A stretch of DNA of 64,000 nt from JACRLW01 sp046349595 (GCA_046349595.1 JAXMCA010000002.1:1054001-1118000); one strand, 5' to 3'; shown: positions 33,794 to 43,103, numbered from the stretch's first letter. Notes: a model not told the origin generated them from the sequence alone. A program made the numbers and translations.

Positions 33794-35281
33794 TCAGAGG
33801 ACGAGGGGAATGCGGGTGCGCATGCCGGCGTGCGCCGCGAGTTCGACGCGCACGTGGCGGGCGAGGATCTCGATGCCGGCGGTGATCGCGTGTGACGGTG
33901 CGCGCGACAACGCGATGCGGAAGCCGGGCACGGTGCGCGCGTCGGGATGGAAGCTGTCACCGGGCGTGACCAGCACGCCGTCGCGCGCGGCCGCGGTCGC
34001 GACGCGCCGTGAGTCGGCGCCGCCCGGCAGCTCGACCCACAGGGAGAGACCACCTTCCGGCTCCGACCAGCGCACGCCCTCCGGCATCGCGCGACGCAGT
34101 GCATCGCGCAGGGTCGCGTGACGTGCGGCCAGTTCGCCGCGTAGTCGAACCAGGTCGCGATCGAGCGTGCCCGAGGCGAGCAGGCGCGCGAGCGCCGCCT
34201 GCAACAGAGGACTGCACTCGAGATCGCAGAAGCGCTTGAGCGCGGCCATCGGTGCGATCCACTCGGGATCGGCTTCGACCCAGCCGATGCGCACGCCGGG
34301 GAACAGACCCTTGCTGAAGGAACGCACCGTCACGGTGCGCTTGCGCAGGTCCAGCGACTGAAGCGAGGGGAGCTCCGCGCCGGCGAAGCGGAGTTCGCAC
34401 TCGACCTCGTCCTCGAGGATGGGAACCCGGCTGTCCGCCAGCGCGGCGATCAGCGCGCGGCGCGCGGCGGCGTCGAGCGTGACGCCGGTCGGGTTGTGGA
34501 ACGACGGCATCACGTAGACCAGACGCACGCGCGGCAACATCTCGCGCAACGCGGTGGTGTCGATGCGACCGTCGGCGACGGGGATCGGCAGCAGACGGAG
34601 CTGGTGCGCGGCGAAGGCACCGAACAACTGCGGATAGGTCGGCAACACGACGGCCACCGCGTCGCCCGGCTCGGTGAGCGTGCGGAGCACGACATCGATG
34701 CCCTGCTGCGCGCCGCTCGTGACGAGCACCCGCTCGGGGTCCACGGTGTTCGCTGTCGAGTGACGACCGGCGAGCAGCCGCCGCAGCTCGGGATTGCCGG
34801 CGGGATCGCCGTAGCCGAGCAACTCCGCGCCGACGTCGCGCAGCGCGTGGTCCAATGCGTCGGCGACGGCATCGACCGGCACCGATCCCGGATCGGGCTG
34901 CAGCGAGCCGAAGTCGGCGATCACGCGCACGCCCGGCGGCACCAGCGGCGGTGTCGGAGCGCGCCGCAGAGCCAAGGTGGCCGCGACCGCGGCGCGGCTC
35001 AGGCCGGCATCGTCGATCGGCGCCGCGCTGCTGCCGACGACCTCGGTGCCGCGGCCGACGGTCGCACGCACGAGACCCTCGTCGGCCAGACGCTTGTACG
35101 CGGCGAGCACGGTCGCGCGGGTCACTCCCGCGCCCTGCGCCACCGCGCGGATGGTCGGCAGACGGTCGCCGCCGCGCAGACGCCCCTCCGTGATCGCGGC
35201 GCGGAAGTGCGTCACGATCTGGTCGACGCGCGCGTCACGCGACGCGGGGTCGAGGGCAGGGAGATCGCTTCGGCGGTTCAA
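33794..35281 (-). CDS. pdxR: PdxR, MocR-family regulator (GntR helix-turn-helix fused to aminotransferase fold)
   Basis: 495 residues. N-terminal GntR winged helix (LRGGDRLPTIRAVAQGAGVT, ATVLAAYKRLADEGLVRATV) fused to a type I aminotransferase domain with the PLP lysine in SFSKGLFPGVRIGW. MocR regulators bind PLP and control pdxST. Here the regulator is first in the same operon as its targets, not divergent as in many actinobacteria. Direct repeats just upstream (35298-35322) are the likely binding site. Confidence 0.9.
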   Translation of the reverse strand: MNRRSDLPALDPASRDARVDQIVTHFRAAITEGRLRGGDRLPTIRAVAQGAGVTRATVLAAYKRLADEGLVRATVGRGTEVVGSSAAPIDDAGLSRAAVAATLALRRAPTPPLVPPGVRVIADFGSLQPDPGSVPVDAVADALDHALRDVGAELLGYGDPAGNPELRRLLAGRHSTANTVDPERVLVTSGAQQGIDVVLRTLTEPGDAVAVVLPTYPQLFGAFAAHQLRLLPIPVADGRIDTTALREMLPRVRLVYVMPSFHNPTGVTLDAAARRALIAALADSRVPILEDEVECELRFAGAELPSLQSLDLRKRTVTVRSFSKGLFPGVRIGWVEADPEWIAPMAALKRFCDLECSPLLQAALARLLASGTLDRDLVRLRGELAARHATLRDALRRAMPEGVRWSEPEGGLSLWVELPGGADSRRVATAAARDGVLVTPGDSFHPDARTVPGFRIALSRAPSHAITAGIEILARHVRVELAAHAGMRTRIPLVL

Positions 35282-35297
35282 GGGCGCGGGAAATAGC

Positions 35298-35322
35298 CGG
35301 TCAAATCGGCTCGGTCAATCGG
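35298..35322. promoter_or_regulatory. Candidate PdxR operator, direct repeats
   Basis: CGGTCAAATCGG and CGGTCAATCGG are spaced by 2 bp, 17 bp upstream of the pdxR ATG. MocR regulators often bind such direct repeats, so this supports autoregulation of pdxRST. Confidence 0.5.
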
Positions 35323-35512
35323 GCCATTTTGTCCACGCTTCGGGACCTCCCATCGCATGCGCGCCATCCCCGACCTCCCGTGAACCCCCTCCCGGTCCGG
35401 GACGCGGCCTGCGGGGCTGCTCCACGGTGGACGTCACGGCTGTCGAAGACTGCGACGGGAGCTGCGTCCGCGGGACCGCGGGCGTCGGTTCTCACCACGG
35501 AGGGGAGAGGCG

Positions 35513-36493
35513 ATGGGGGAGAAACAGACACTGATCGGCGTGGCCGCGACGCTCGCCCTGCTCGGCGCGGTCGCGGTGCCCGGGACGCCCTTGCAGCAGC
35601 CGACGGCCTTCGAGGGTCCGACGGCAGATGCACCCGGCGCGCCCGACCCGATGCGCCGCGACCCCCGGGAGCCGGAGCTCGCTGTTTCCGCCCCGCTCGC
35701 GAAGTCCGCACGCCAGACGCAGGGGACCTCCGTCGCCGCGGTCGACCTGGATGCGGTGCGCGCCGCCGCGCGGGCACCGCTGCGCCTCGCGATCGAGGCG
35801 GCGACCCAGCCGCTCGTGGTCGATGCCTTGCGCGCGATCGGACGCGGGCCCGACCGCGCCGACTGGGCCGGCGGTGCCGTGCTCGACGCCGTCGATCGCG
35901 TGCTCGACCGCCGCTCCGAACTCGCCATCGTGGCGCGCGAGCCCACCGCTTCGGAGCGCACACGCGGGCTCGGCGAGTTCCGCCTCGGCGACCTCGTGCT
36001 CGCGGTGATCGTGCACCCGCGGAACGAGCTCGCAGGTCTGCCGCGCGACCGCATGCGCGAACTCCTGCGCGGCGGCATCGGCGACTGGAGCGCCCTCGGC
36101 GGGGTCCCGGGTCGCATCCGCATCATCGCGCCCGCGCCGGGTCCGACCGGTGATCTGTTCGCGCGGATCGTCATCGCCGGCGATCGCTTCGCGCGCGATG
36201 ACGACCGCGATCTGGTCGCGGCCGATGTCGACCGCGTGCGCATGGTCGCCGCCGATCCGCATGCGATCTCGGTGGTGCCGCTCGGCATCGCGCTCGCGAG
36301 CGGTGCACGCATCCTGCGGGTCGACGGCGAAGCACCCGGCCTCGGCGCCGTGCGCACCGGTCGCTACCCCTTCGCCTGCCCCGTCGTGCTGTGCTACGCC
36401 GACTCCAACAGTCCGCGCGTGAGCGGGTTCATCACCGATCTCGCGCGGCCGTCGACGCGCGACGTCCTGCTGCGCACGCTGTGCCTCGAGTGA
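35513..36493 (+). CDS. PstS-like periplasmic-binding-fold protein
   Basis: 326 residues with an N-terminal hydrophobic signal segment (IGVAATLALLGAVAVPG) and a good Shine-Dalgarno (GGAGGGG). The segment VLAVIVHPRNELAGLPRDRM..GDWSALGG matches the PstS-type phosphate-binding signature, in which a strand is followed by (N)PxNxxxxL and W..LGG. No ABC permease or ATPase genes are near, so it may be a lone binding or sensing protein. Ligand is not shown by the sequence. Confidence 0.75.
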   Translation: MGEKQTLIGVAATLALLGAVAVPGTPLQQPTAFEGPTADAPGAPDPMRRDPREPELAVSAPLAKSARQTQGTSVAAVDLDAVRAAARAPLRLAIEAATQPLVVDALRAIGRGPDRADWAGGAVLDAVDRVLDRRSELAIVAREPTASERTRGLGEFRLGDLVLAVIVHPRNELAGLPRDRMRELLRGGIGDWSALGGVPGRIRIIAPAPGPTGDLFARIVIAGDRFARDDDRDLVAADVDRVRMVAADPHAISVVPLGIALASGARILRVDGEAPGLGAVRTGRYPFACPVVLCYADSNSPRVSGFITDLARPSTRDVLLRTLCLE

Positions 36494-36505
36494 GGCTCGC
36501 GCGGA

Positions 36506-37282
36506 TCAGAACCGCAGACCGCCGCCGAAGTAGACACCCTGCAGGTCGAGGTTGGCGTCGTACTGCTGGCCGTTCGCGCGACCACTGCTGTCGAGCGTGA
36601 CCCAGCGGTAGCCGCCGAAGGCCTCGAAGGCGGAGGAAGCCTTCCACACCACGCGCGCATCGAGGTCGTAGAAGGTCGCATCCACGTTCGACACGTTGAC
36701 GTGCATCCACCCACCCTCGAGCTCGCCCGAGACCGGTCCGAGATCGACGGCTCCGGTGAGGAACAGCATCGGCATCGGCACACCGACGCTGAGTCGCTCG
36801 TAGGCGCTCAGCGCCGTGATGGATCGCACCGTGGCATCCAGCGAGAAGTAGTCGACGCCGACGCCCGGCGAGAGACGCACCACGCCGGTGTCCACGAGAT
36901 CGAAGGACCAGAAGGCCTTCACGTTGTCGATCGACGTCTCGCTCGCCACGTTCGTGCCCGGGGGGATGTCGCCGAAGCTGCGGGTGAGCGTGCCGGTGCC
37001 GTCGTCCGAGTAGCGGAAGTACGATGCGCTGACGCGACCGAGCGGCGAGTCGATCGCGGCACCGGCCATGACGTTGCCCGAGCGACCGAGGCCGAGATCG
37101 TCGTTCACGTCGGCGCGGACCACGTCGAGATTGCGTCCGCTGCCCGATTGCGCATCCAACGCGATGTCGCCGGAGAGTCGCGCGGGGAACCAGCCGATGC
37201 GCGCGTCGCCGGTGGGGACGGCGTCGCAGCCGGAGAGGATGACGAACGACAGGACGATCGCGCTGATCTTGATCCGATTCAT
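36506..37282 (-). CDS. Lipoprotein with outer-membrane-type beta pattern
   Basis: 258 residues. Signal peptide ISAIVLSFVILSGC with a lipobox (LSGC), then alternating hydrophobic beta strands (GVGVDYFSLDATV, FEAFGGYRWVTLDSS) ending in the aromatic LQGVYFGGGLRF. The C-terminal Phe and strand pattern suggest an eight-strand barrel-like outer-membrane protein. Function unknown. Convergent with the PstS-like gene, with stops 12 bp apart. Confidence 0.75.
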   Translation of the reverse strand: MNRIKISAIVLSFVILSGCDAVPTGDARIGWFPARLSGDIALDAQSGSGRNLDVVRADVNDDLGLGRSGNVMAGAAIDSPLGRVSASYFRYSDDGTGTLTRSFGDIPPGTNVASETSIDNVKAFWSFDLVDTGVVRLSPGVGVDYFSLDATVRSITALSAYERLSVGVPMPMLFLTGAVDLGPVSGELEGGWMHVNVSNVDATFYDLDARVVWKASSAFEAFGGYRWVTLDSSGRANGQQYDANLDLQGVYFGGGLRF

Positions 37283-37338
37283 CGGAAGGCCGGTGCAACA
37301 TAGTCGCGCCAGGTCGGTGCGACACCGGGATTCCTTCG

Positions 37339-38694
37339 TCAGCCCGCGTCGCCGTCGAGGCCGAAGCCGAGCGCGCGCAGGTGCGCACCCAACTCCTCGC
37401 GGCCCTTGTGCGGAGCGGCGCCGCCGAACAGGAACGCCATGCGGTCGGTCCAACCGCGATCCTCCCGGATCGGCTTGCGCGACGCTCCGGCATGGCGGCT
37501 GTTGCTCCGTCGCGCCCAGGCGCGCATCGCATCGTCGGCGGCGTCCAGAGCCGCGGGCAATGCGGCGGCGGACCACTGCTCTTCGTGGAGCACCGCATCG
37601 AGCGGCATGCGTCCGCGCGGTTCCGGATCGTCGTCCGGCCAGCCGATCGTCATCCCGAACACCACGAAGCACCCCTTCGGAAGGCTCAGCTCCGCGGCGA
37701 GCTCGCGCGGGTTGTCGCGCGCGGCGCCGATCATGCACGCACCGAGTCCCTCCGATTCGGCCGCGAGCTGGAGGTTCTGGCCGAGCAACGATGCATCGAT
37801 GACGGCCTCGAGGAAGACCTCGAGCGAACGGGCGTTCAGCCGCTTGCCGTGGCGCTCGCAGGCCAGCGCGATCTTGGCGAGATCGGCGCAGATCGCGAGG
37901 AACAGCGGAGCCTGGCGGATGTGCTCCTGGTCCGCGCACAGGGCCGCGATGCGGTCGCGACGCGAAGCGTCACGCACCGCGACCACGCTGTACGCCTGGA
38001 TGAAGCTCGACGTCGACGCATGCCGCGCCACGTCGACGATCCAGCGGAGCTGCGCATCGCCGACCGGCTGCGACGCATAGCCGCGACGCGAGCGATGCCG
38101 CGCCATGAGCACTGTCGCCGGCATCACGTTGGCGAGATGCCCGCGTGCCGCAGCGAGATCCTCGGGTGTGTCGATGTCGCGGTGCACGAAGCCGTCCTCG
38201 ACCTCGACCACGCACACTCGCGACGGATCGCTTCGGATCACGTCGCGCAGGCTTGCGACCGACGGCTCGACGATCTCCGCGAGGACCTCGCGCGCGAGCA
38301 CGAGGGGGTGTCCGCGCCGACCGCGGCAGCTCGGCAGGACGATGCTCCCCGCGGCGGCGAGCAGTGCGCGCACGGTTGCGACATCGACCGCAGCGTGGTC
38401 GATCGGGAACACCACCACGCGCGTCGCCGAGTCCTGCGCGCGTGTGCGCCAGGCGGCACGCAGGCTCTCGATCATCGAATCGGTCTCGCACTCGATGCGC
38501 GCGACGCGCAGCGCGTCGGGCAGCGGCGCGGCTCCGCGGCGGCGCACGACCGCGATGTCCTCCACGCCGGCCGCACGCAGTGTCGCGATCACCCTCTCGA
38601 TCGCCGTGCCGCCGCCCAGTTCGACGAGGGCCTTGTCGGCACCGAGTCGTGAACCGTGACCTGCAGCGAGCACGAACGCCGTCGTGGCGCCCAT
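37339..38694 (-). CDS. Fusion of MobA-like nucleotidyltransferase and nitroreductase-like flavoprotein
   Basis: 451 residues. Residues 1-190 are a MobA/MocA-type nucleotidyltransferase: FVLAAGHGSRLGADKALVEL, and FPIDHAAVDVATVRALL for the metal-binding D. Residues ~195-451 are an NfsA/FRP-type oxidoreductase of the nitroreductase fold: RHRSRRGYASQPV, SSFIQAYSVVAVRDA, ESEGLGACMIGAARDNPREL and VVFGMTIGWPDDDPEPRGRM. The first part usually transfers CMP or GMP to molybdopterin; the second reduces flavins or nitro compounds with NAD(P)H. The same reading frame is open across the joint, so this is not a frameshift artefact. It starts 1 bp after the flavin reductase-like gene. Confidence 0.85.
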   Translation of the reverse strand: MGATTAFVLAAGHGSRLGADKALVELGGGTAIERVIATLRAAGVEDIAVVRRRGAAPLPDALRVARIECETDSMIESLRAAWRTRAQDSATRVVVFPIDHAAVDVATVRALLAAAGSIVLPSCRGRRGHPLVLAREVLAEIVEPSVASLRDVIRSDPSRVCVVEVEDGFVHRDIDTPEDLAAARGHLANVMPATVLMARHRSRRGYASQPVGDAQLRWIVDVARHASTSSFIQAYSVVAVRDASRRDRIAALCADQEHIRQAPLFLAICADLAKIALACERHGKRLNARSLEVFLEAVIDASLLGQNLQLAAESEGLGACMIGAARDNPRELAAELSLPKGCFVVFGMTIGWPDDDPEPRGRMPLDAVLHEEQWSAAALPAALDAADDAMRAWARRSNSRHAGASRKPIREDRGWTDRMAFLFGGAAPHKGREELGAHLRALGFGLDGDAG

Positions 38695-38695
38695 C

Positions 38696-39187
38696 TCAGT
38701 AGCCCGCGCCGCTCTTGCGGACGTGCACCATCGGACGGTCGTCGTCGCGCCGCTCGCCGGCGAGAACCTCGCCGCACACCAGCACGTGATCGGACCAGGC
38801 GACCTCGCCGATCACGCGGCAGGACAGCCAGGCCAGTGCGTCGACCAGGTACGGCACGCCGGCCTCGTCGTGACCGACGTTCTGGTCGGCGAAGGCCGGC
38901 TCGCCGGGTTCGAAGCCGCGGGCGAAGTGACGCAGGAGACCGACGGACGCATCGTCGATCACGGAGATGCAGAAGCGACCACCGTCGCGCAACAGGTCGA
39001 GCACGTGACGACCCTCCTTGAGGGCCACCGTGATCGCCGGTGGAACGAAGCCGACCTGCTGCACGAAGGACACCAGCGTGCCGGTCGCCGTCGGGCCGAC
39101 GCCTGCGGTCACGATGAACAGTCCGCTGGGCACGGTGCCGAGCGCACGCAGGTGCGGCGCGATGCGACTCTCGCCGGGGCCGCTCAT
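38696..39187 (-). CDS. Flavin reductase-like FMN-binding protein
   Basis: 163 residues. Split-barrel FMN-binding fold: VPSGLFIVTAGVGPTATGTL, VSFVQQVGFVPPAITVAL and RFCISVIDDASVGLLRHFA. These enzymes bind FMN and use NAD(P)H to reduce it. It overlaps the end of pyrE by 4 bp (start 39187, pyrE stop 39184) and leads into the fusion gene, so pyrE, this gene and the fusion form one unit with two likely flavin-dependent proteins. Confidence 0.85.
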   Translation of the reverse strand: MSGPGESRIAPHLRALGTVPSGLFIVTAGVGPTATGTLVSFVQQVGFVPPAITVALKEGRHVLDLLRDGGRFCISVIDDASVGLLRHFARGFEPGEPAFADQNVGHDEAGVPYLVDALAWLSCRVIGEVAWSDHVLVCGEVLAGERRDDDRPMVHVRKSGAGY

Positions 39188-39756
39188 CCGCGGATCTCCG
39201 ACAGGGAGAACAACGGACGGACCTCGAACTCGGCGCGGAACGCGGCGCCGTCCTCGTCCTCGCGGTCCGCCAGGGCCATGACCACGACGGGCACCGCCCC
39301 CACCTCGCGGACCGCGTCGATCGCCTTGCGTGCGGAACCGCCGGTCGTGATGGTGTCCTCGACGATCGCGACCTTCTGTCCGCGCGTCAGCTCGCCCTCG
39401 ATGCGGGAACCCGTGCCGTGTCCCTTGGCCTCCTTGCGCACGAGGAACGCGCTGATCGGTCGACCTTCGGCGAACGACAGCGCACACACCGCGGCGGCGA
39501 TCGGATCGGCGCCCATGGTGAGTCCGCCGATCGCGGTGATGTCGGGATACCGGCGCAGCTCGATCAGCAGCAGGCGTGCGAAGAGATACAGCCCCTCCGC
39601 GTCGAGCGTGATCTTCTTGCCGTTGATGTAGAAGGTCGATCGCTTGCCCGAAGCGAGCGTGATGTCGAGGCCGTCGCGGAAAGCGCGCTCCCGCACGAGT
39701 TCGAGGAGACGGGCGCGGGCGCGGGTGGGATCGAAGGTCGTCACGGCGTGGATCAT
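39184..39756 (-). CDS. pyrE: Orotate phosphoribosyltransferase
   Basis: 190 residues from ATG 39756 (MIHAVTTFDP); the ORF runs 31 residues further upstream without family similarity. It makes OMP from orotate and PRPP in pyrimidine synthesis. PRPP loop VAIVEDTITTGGSARKAI, catalytic-loop region RKEAKGHGTGSRIEG, and SGKRSTFYINGKK at the N-terminus. Divergent from the O-methyltransferase gene. Confidence 0.93.
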   Translation of the reverse strand: MIHAVTTFDPTRARARLLELVRERAFRDGLDITLASGKRSTFYINGKKITLDAEGLYLFARLLLIELRRYPDITAIGGLTMGADPIAAAVCALSFAEGRPISAFLVRKEAKGHGTGSRIEGELTRGQKVAIVEDTITTGGSARKAIDAVREVGAVPVVVMALADREDEDGAAFRAEFEVRPLFSLSEIRG

Positions 39757-39832
39757 GCGATCCTCGACGGCGATGCCGCAACCTGTCAGGCGTGGGATCG
39801 GATGCGTGCCGTCGCGAAGTAGACTCGCCGCC

Positions 39833-40489
39833 ATGGCGATGCACGGCACGAGCCTCGGCGAGGACCACTTCGACTACCTGCGCGAGCGCACCACGCACGA
39901 GGACGAGCACCTCCTCACCTTGCGAAGCGCGGCGGCCGCCGCGGGTCTGCCACCGATCGCGATCGCACCCGAGCAGGGAGCGTTCCTCCAGATCCTGCTG
40001 CGCGCCGCGGCGGCGCGCGAGGTGGTCGAAGTCGGCACCCTCGGCGGTTACTCGGCGACCTGGATGGCGCGCGCGCTGCCTCCCGACGGCAGGGTGCGGA
40101 CCATCGAACTCGATGCGAAGCACGCCAACTTCGCCGAACACTGGATCGCGCGCAGCGACGTGGCCGGCAAGATCGAGGTGCATCGCGGCGCGGGTCGCGA
40201 GGTGCTCGCGCGCTTCCGCGACGACTCGGCCGATGCCGCCTTCATCGATGCCGACAAGACCGGCTACCCGCACTACCTGCGCGAGTGCCTGCGCATCGTC
40301 CGCGTGGGCGGCGTGATCGTCGCCGACAACGCGCTCGCCTTCGGACAGCTCTTCGATGAGCAACCCACGGATCCGGGTGTGCCGCACGTGCGCGCCTTCA
40401 ACGACCTCGTTCCGACGCTGGCCGACCGCCTGCAGGCCGTGATCGTCCCGCTGGGCGACGGGATGTGGGTCGGCACGCGATTGCGCTGA
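39833..40489 (+). CDS. O-methyltransferase, caffeoyl-CoA-type (family 3)
   Basis: 218 residues. SAM-binding motif VVEVGTLGGYSATWMARALP, acidic motif IELDAKHANFAEHW, and the FIDADKTGYPHYL metal/DK motif of the divalent-metal-dependent catechol O-methyltransferase family, with VGGVIVADNALAFG. Substrate in this organism is unknown. ATG 39833 is chosen because it gives the family N-terminus; ATG 39839 is an alternative. Confidence 0.9.
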   Translation: MAMHGTSLGEDHFDYLRERTTHEDEHLLTLRSAAAAAGLPPIAIAPEQGAFLQILLRAAAAREVVEVGTLGGYSATWMARALPPDGRVRTIELDAKHANFAEHWIARSDVAGKIEVHRGAGREVLARFRDDSADAAFIDADKTGYPHYLRECLRIVRVGGVIVADNALAFGQLFDEQPTDPGVPHVRAFNDLVPTLADRLQAVIVPLGDGMWVGTRLR

Positions 40490-40513
40490 GGTCGTCGACA
40501 GGACCCGCGCGCT

Positions 40514-40975
40514 TCAGCCGAGGATCGGCTGGAGTTCGACGACCCTGCGCTCGCAGCCCGACTCGAAGGGCAATCGGCCTCGGCGATCCGGCCACAGCAA
40601 CTGGATCGCCTCCACGTCGGCCTTGCCGCGATAGACCACCGCGAGTGCCAGCCAGTCGACGATCTGATCCGGCTGCATCGCCCGCACGCCGAGCGAGTGG
40701 CCGACGAGCAACTTCGCGTTGCGCACGCCGGCCTCGATGCGCTCACCCTCGGCGACCATCTCCGCGGCGGAGTCGAGGAGGTCGTGCATCAGTCCGCCGT
40801 CCTCGCCGTCATCCAGGCCCACGACGCAGATCTCCGGGTGAGCGAAGCGGTCGGTCAACCCGATGGTGAAGCCATAGGCCGGACGGTCGTCCTCCGCCGG
40901 GATCAGGACGATGTGCCAGCCGTGCTCGGCGATCGCGGCGCGCACGTCGGCGCGGAAGACTTCGACCTCGTCCAT
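40514..40975 (-). CDS. DUF4262 domain protein
   Basis: 153 residues. The EHGWHIVLIPAEDDRPAYGF, TIGLTDRFAHPEICVVGL pattern is that of DUF4262, a small cytosolic family of unknown function. It ends with a basic/aromatic C-terminus. It lies 20 bp downstream of purF on the same strand. Confidence 0.82.
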   Translation of the reverse strand: MDEVEVFRADVRAAIAEHGWHIVLIPAEDDRPAYGFTIGLTDRFAHPEICVVGLDDGEDGGLMHDLLDSAAEMVAEGERIEAGVRNAKLLVGHSLGVRAMQPDQIVDWLALAVVYRGKADVEAIQLLWPDRRGRLPFESGCERRVVELQPILG

Positions 40976-40995
40976 CGGAGGTGTGCCGAGCGCGC

Positions 40996-42468
40996 TCAGG
41001 CCTTGCCGTTCGCCGAAGCCGCGAGACGGTCGGCTTCGATGTCGGCGAGCATGTCCTCGGTGATGTCGCCGGTCGGATAGCTGCCGGTGAAGCAGGCCGT
41101 GCAGAAGGTCTTGTTGCACTTGCCGGCCTTGCGCACGGCTTCGACCATCGGCTCGATGTCCTGGTAGATCACGCTGTCGCAGCCGAGCTCCGCGGCGATC
41201 TCCGCGGTCGACTTGCCGCGCGCGATGAACTCACGCTTGGTCGACATGTCGATGCCGTACGGGCATGGGTGCAGGAGCGGCGGCGAGTACGAGGCGAGGT
41301 GCACCTCGCGCGCACCCATCTGCCTCGCGATGCGCACGATCTGCCGCATTGTGTTCCCGCGCACGATCGAGTCGTCGACGATCAACACGCGCTTGCCTTC
41401 GAACTCGACGCGGATCGGGTTCAGCTTGTTGCGGATGCTCGACTGCCGCTGCCGATCGTTCGGCATGATGAAGGTGCGACCGACGTAGCGGTTCTTCACG
41501 AAGCCCTCGCGGTACGGAATGCCGAGGACCTCGGCCATCCGCTGCGCGGCGGTGCGCGCCGATTCCGGCACCGGCACGATCGCGTCGACGTCGTGCGCGT
41601 TCTCACGCCACTTCTCCGCGAGCGATTCACCGAGACGCAGGCGCGCCTCGTAGACCGAGATGTCGTCGAGCACGGAGTCGGGACGAGCGAAATAGACGTG
41701 CTCGAAGATGCACGGGCGATGCGGGCTGCTGCCGACCTGGAAGGACTGGATCTGGCGCGAGGAGTCGATCCAGATCGCCTCGCCGGCGGCGACGTTGCGC
41801 ACCGGCTCGTAGCCGGCGACGTCGAGCACCACCGACTCGCTGGCGACGGCCCAGAACACGCCCTCCGCGGTCTGCTTGCGCCCGAGGATGATCGGCTTGA
41901 TGCCGAAGGGGTCGCGGAACGCGAACATCCCCGAACCGGCGATGATGCCGACGACCGAGTAGGCACCCTTCACGACGCGGAACACCTCGGCGACGGCGTC
42001 GCGGATGTCGGTGCCGGTCAGTCGATCCGACTTCTTCTGGTTGAGGATTCCCGCGAACACGTAGAGCACCGCTTCGAGATCGCAGTTGCTCGCGAGGCGC
42101 GCCTGCGGCGTCTGGCGCGGGAAGTAGGCGCGGCGCAGCTCGTGGAAGTTGGTGACATTGCCGTTGTGCGCCATCCCGATGCCGACCGGATAGTCGACCC
42201 AGAAGGGCTGCACGTCGGTGTCCTCGTTCCCGCCGACGGTGGGATAGCGCACGTGACCCACGCCGAGATGTCCGCGCAGCCGCTCCAGGTGGCGCAGCTC
42301 GAAGACTTCGCGCACCAGGCCGAGGCCCTTCTTGGCCTGGAACTTCTCACCGAAGGTGACGACGCCCGCGGCGTCCTGTCCGCGATGCTGGATCGCGAGA
42401 AGTCCGGACAGCACGTCCTGGACCACGTCGGACCCCTCCGGGCCCATGATCGAGATGAATCCGCACAT
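40996..42468 (-). CDS. purF: Amidophosphoribosyltransferase
   Basis: 490 residues. First committed step of purine synthesis: glutamine and PRPP to phosphoribosylamine. N-terminal nucleophile Cys directly after Met (MCGFISIMGPEG), glutaminase motifs LLAIQHRGQDAAGVV and GMAHNGNVTN, PRPP loop RVLIVDDSIVRGNTM. A Cys-rich C-terminus (CNKTFCTACFTG) fits the Fe-S-type PurF group. Confidence 0.97.
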   Translation of the reverse strand: MCGFISIMGPEGSDVVQDVLSGLLAIQHRGQDAAGVVTFGEKFQAKKGLGLVREVFELRHLERLRGHLGVGHVRYPTVGGNEDTDVQPFWVDYPVGIGMAHNGNVTNFHELRRAYFPRQTPQARLASNCDLEAVLYVFAGILNQKKSDRLTGTDIRDAVAEVFRVVKGAYSVVGIIAGSGMFAFRDPFGIKPIILGRKQTAEGVFWAVASESVVLDVAGYEPVRNVAAGEAIWIDSSRQIQSFQVGSSPHRPCIFEHVYFARPDSVLDDISVYEARLRLGESLAEKWRENAHDVDAIVPVPESARTAAQRMAEVLGIPYREGFVKNRYVGRTFIMPNDRQRQSSIRNKLNPIRVEFEGKRVLIVDDSIVRGNTMRQIVRIARQMGAREVHLASYSPPLLHPCPYGIDMSTKREFIARGKSTAEIAAELGCDSVIYQDIEPMVEAVRKAGKCNKTFCTACFTGSYPTGDITEDMLADIEADRLAASANGKA

Positions 42469-42623
42469 CGGGGTTTGTCCGCGAAGCGCCGCACTCTAGC
42501 TCGGCGCATCCGCCGGCGCCCGCGGGGATCGCGACGACGCGCGTGAGCCATGCGCGCGCGCAGGTGTCGTCGGCGCACGGGAGGGCCTGCGGCGCCGCAA
42601 CGGAGCCAGGTCGGGCCGGCAGC

Positions 42624-43046
42624 TCAGGCCAAGGCCGCTTCGAGGATCGACCGGATCTGCTCGAGTGCCTTGCGGAAGCGCGCGCGCTCGGCCTCGCTCG
42701 CCTTGACGTGCGAGATCACGCTCTCCAGGCCGGAGGACAGGCCGGCGGTCGCGATCGACGCCATGGGCGCGCGACGCGCGGGAGCAGCCGGCTCGGCGAC
42801 GAAGGAGCGCGCCTCTTCCACCTCCACCTCCGCCTTCTTGCGCGCCATCTTGCGCGCACCGCCGGATCCGCGCGGCGCGGTGGGCACCAACCCGAGCTTC
42901 GCCTTCGCCCGGCCGTACACGATGGGGTAGATCTTGAAGCCCTTCTTCTGGGCGGCAGCTGCGATCTCCGCGTAGGGGGCTTCGGGGTTCTTCTCGAGGA
43001 GCCCGACGACGAAATCAAAGGACTCGGACTTCGGCTTGGCGGTCAC
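42624..43046 (-). CDS. Small basic protein, possible winged-helix DNA-binding protein
   Basis: 140 residues from GTG 43046 (VTAKPKSESFDF). N-terminal ~55 residues resemble a short helix-turn-helix (LLEKNPEAPYAEIAAAAQKK, GFKIYPIVYGRAKAKLGLV); a basic linker (ARKMARKKAEVEVEE) and a C-terminal amphipathic helix follow (SEAERARFRKALEQIRSILE). I do not recognise a named family. Nucleoid or DNA binding is an inference from charge and helix layout. An inverted repeat lies 43 bp upstream. Confidence 0.6.
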   Translation of the reverse strand: MTAKPKSESFDFVVGLLEKNPEAPYAEIAAAAQKKGFKIYPIVYGRAKAKLGLVPTAPRGSGGARKMARKKAEVEVEEARSFVAEPAAPARRAPMASIATAGLSSGLESVISHVKASEAERARFRKALEQIRSILEAALA

Positions 43047-43088
43047 GACCGGGGACCTTGGGTGGTGGAAGGCGGGAGACAGAGTTGC

Positions 43089-43103
43089 GTCCGAAAACCG
43101 GAC
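43089..43103. promoter_or_regulatory. Inverted repeat upstream of the small basic gene
   Basis: GTCCG-AAAAC-CGGAC. The gap 43047-43426 otherwise holds no gene I can support; it must contain the 3' end of the upstream gene's transcript and the promoter of the gene at 42624. The repeat could be an operator or leader hairpin. Confidence 0.3.
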
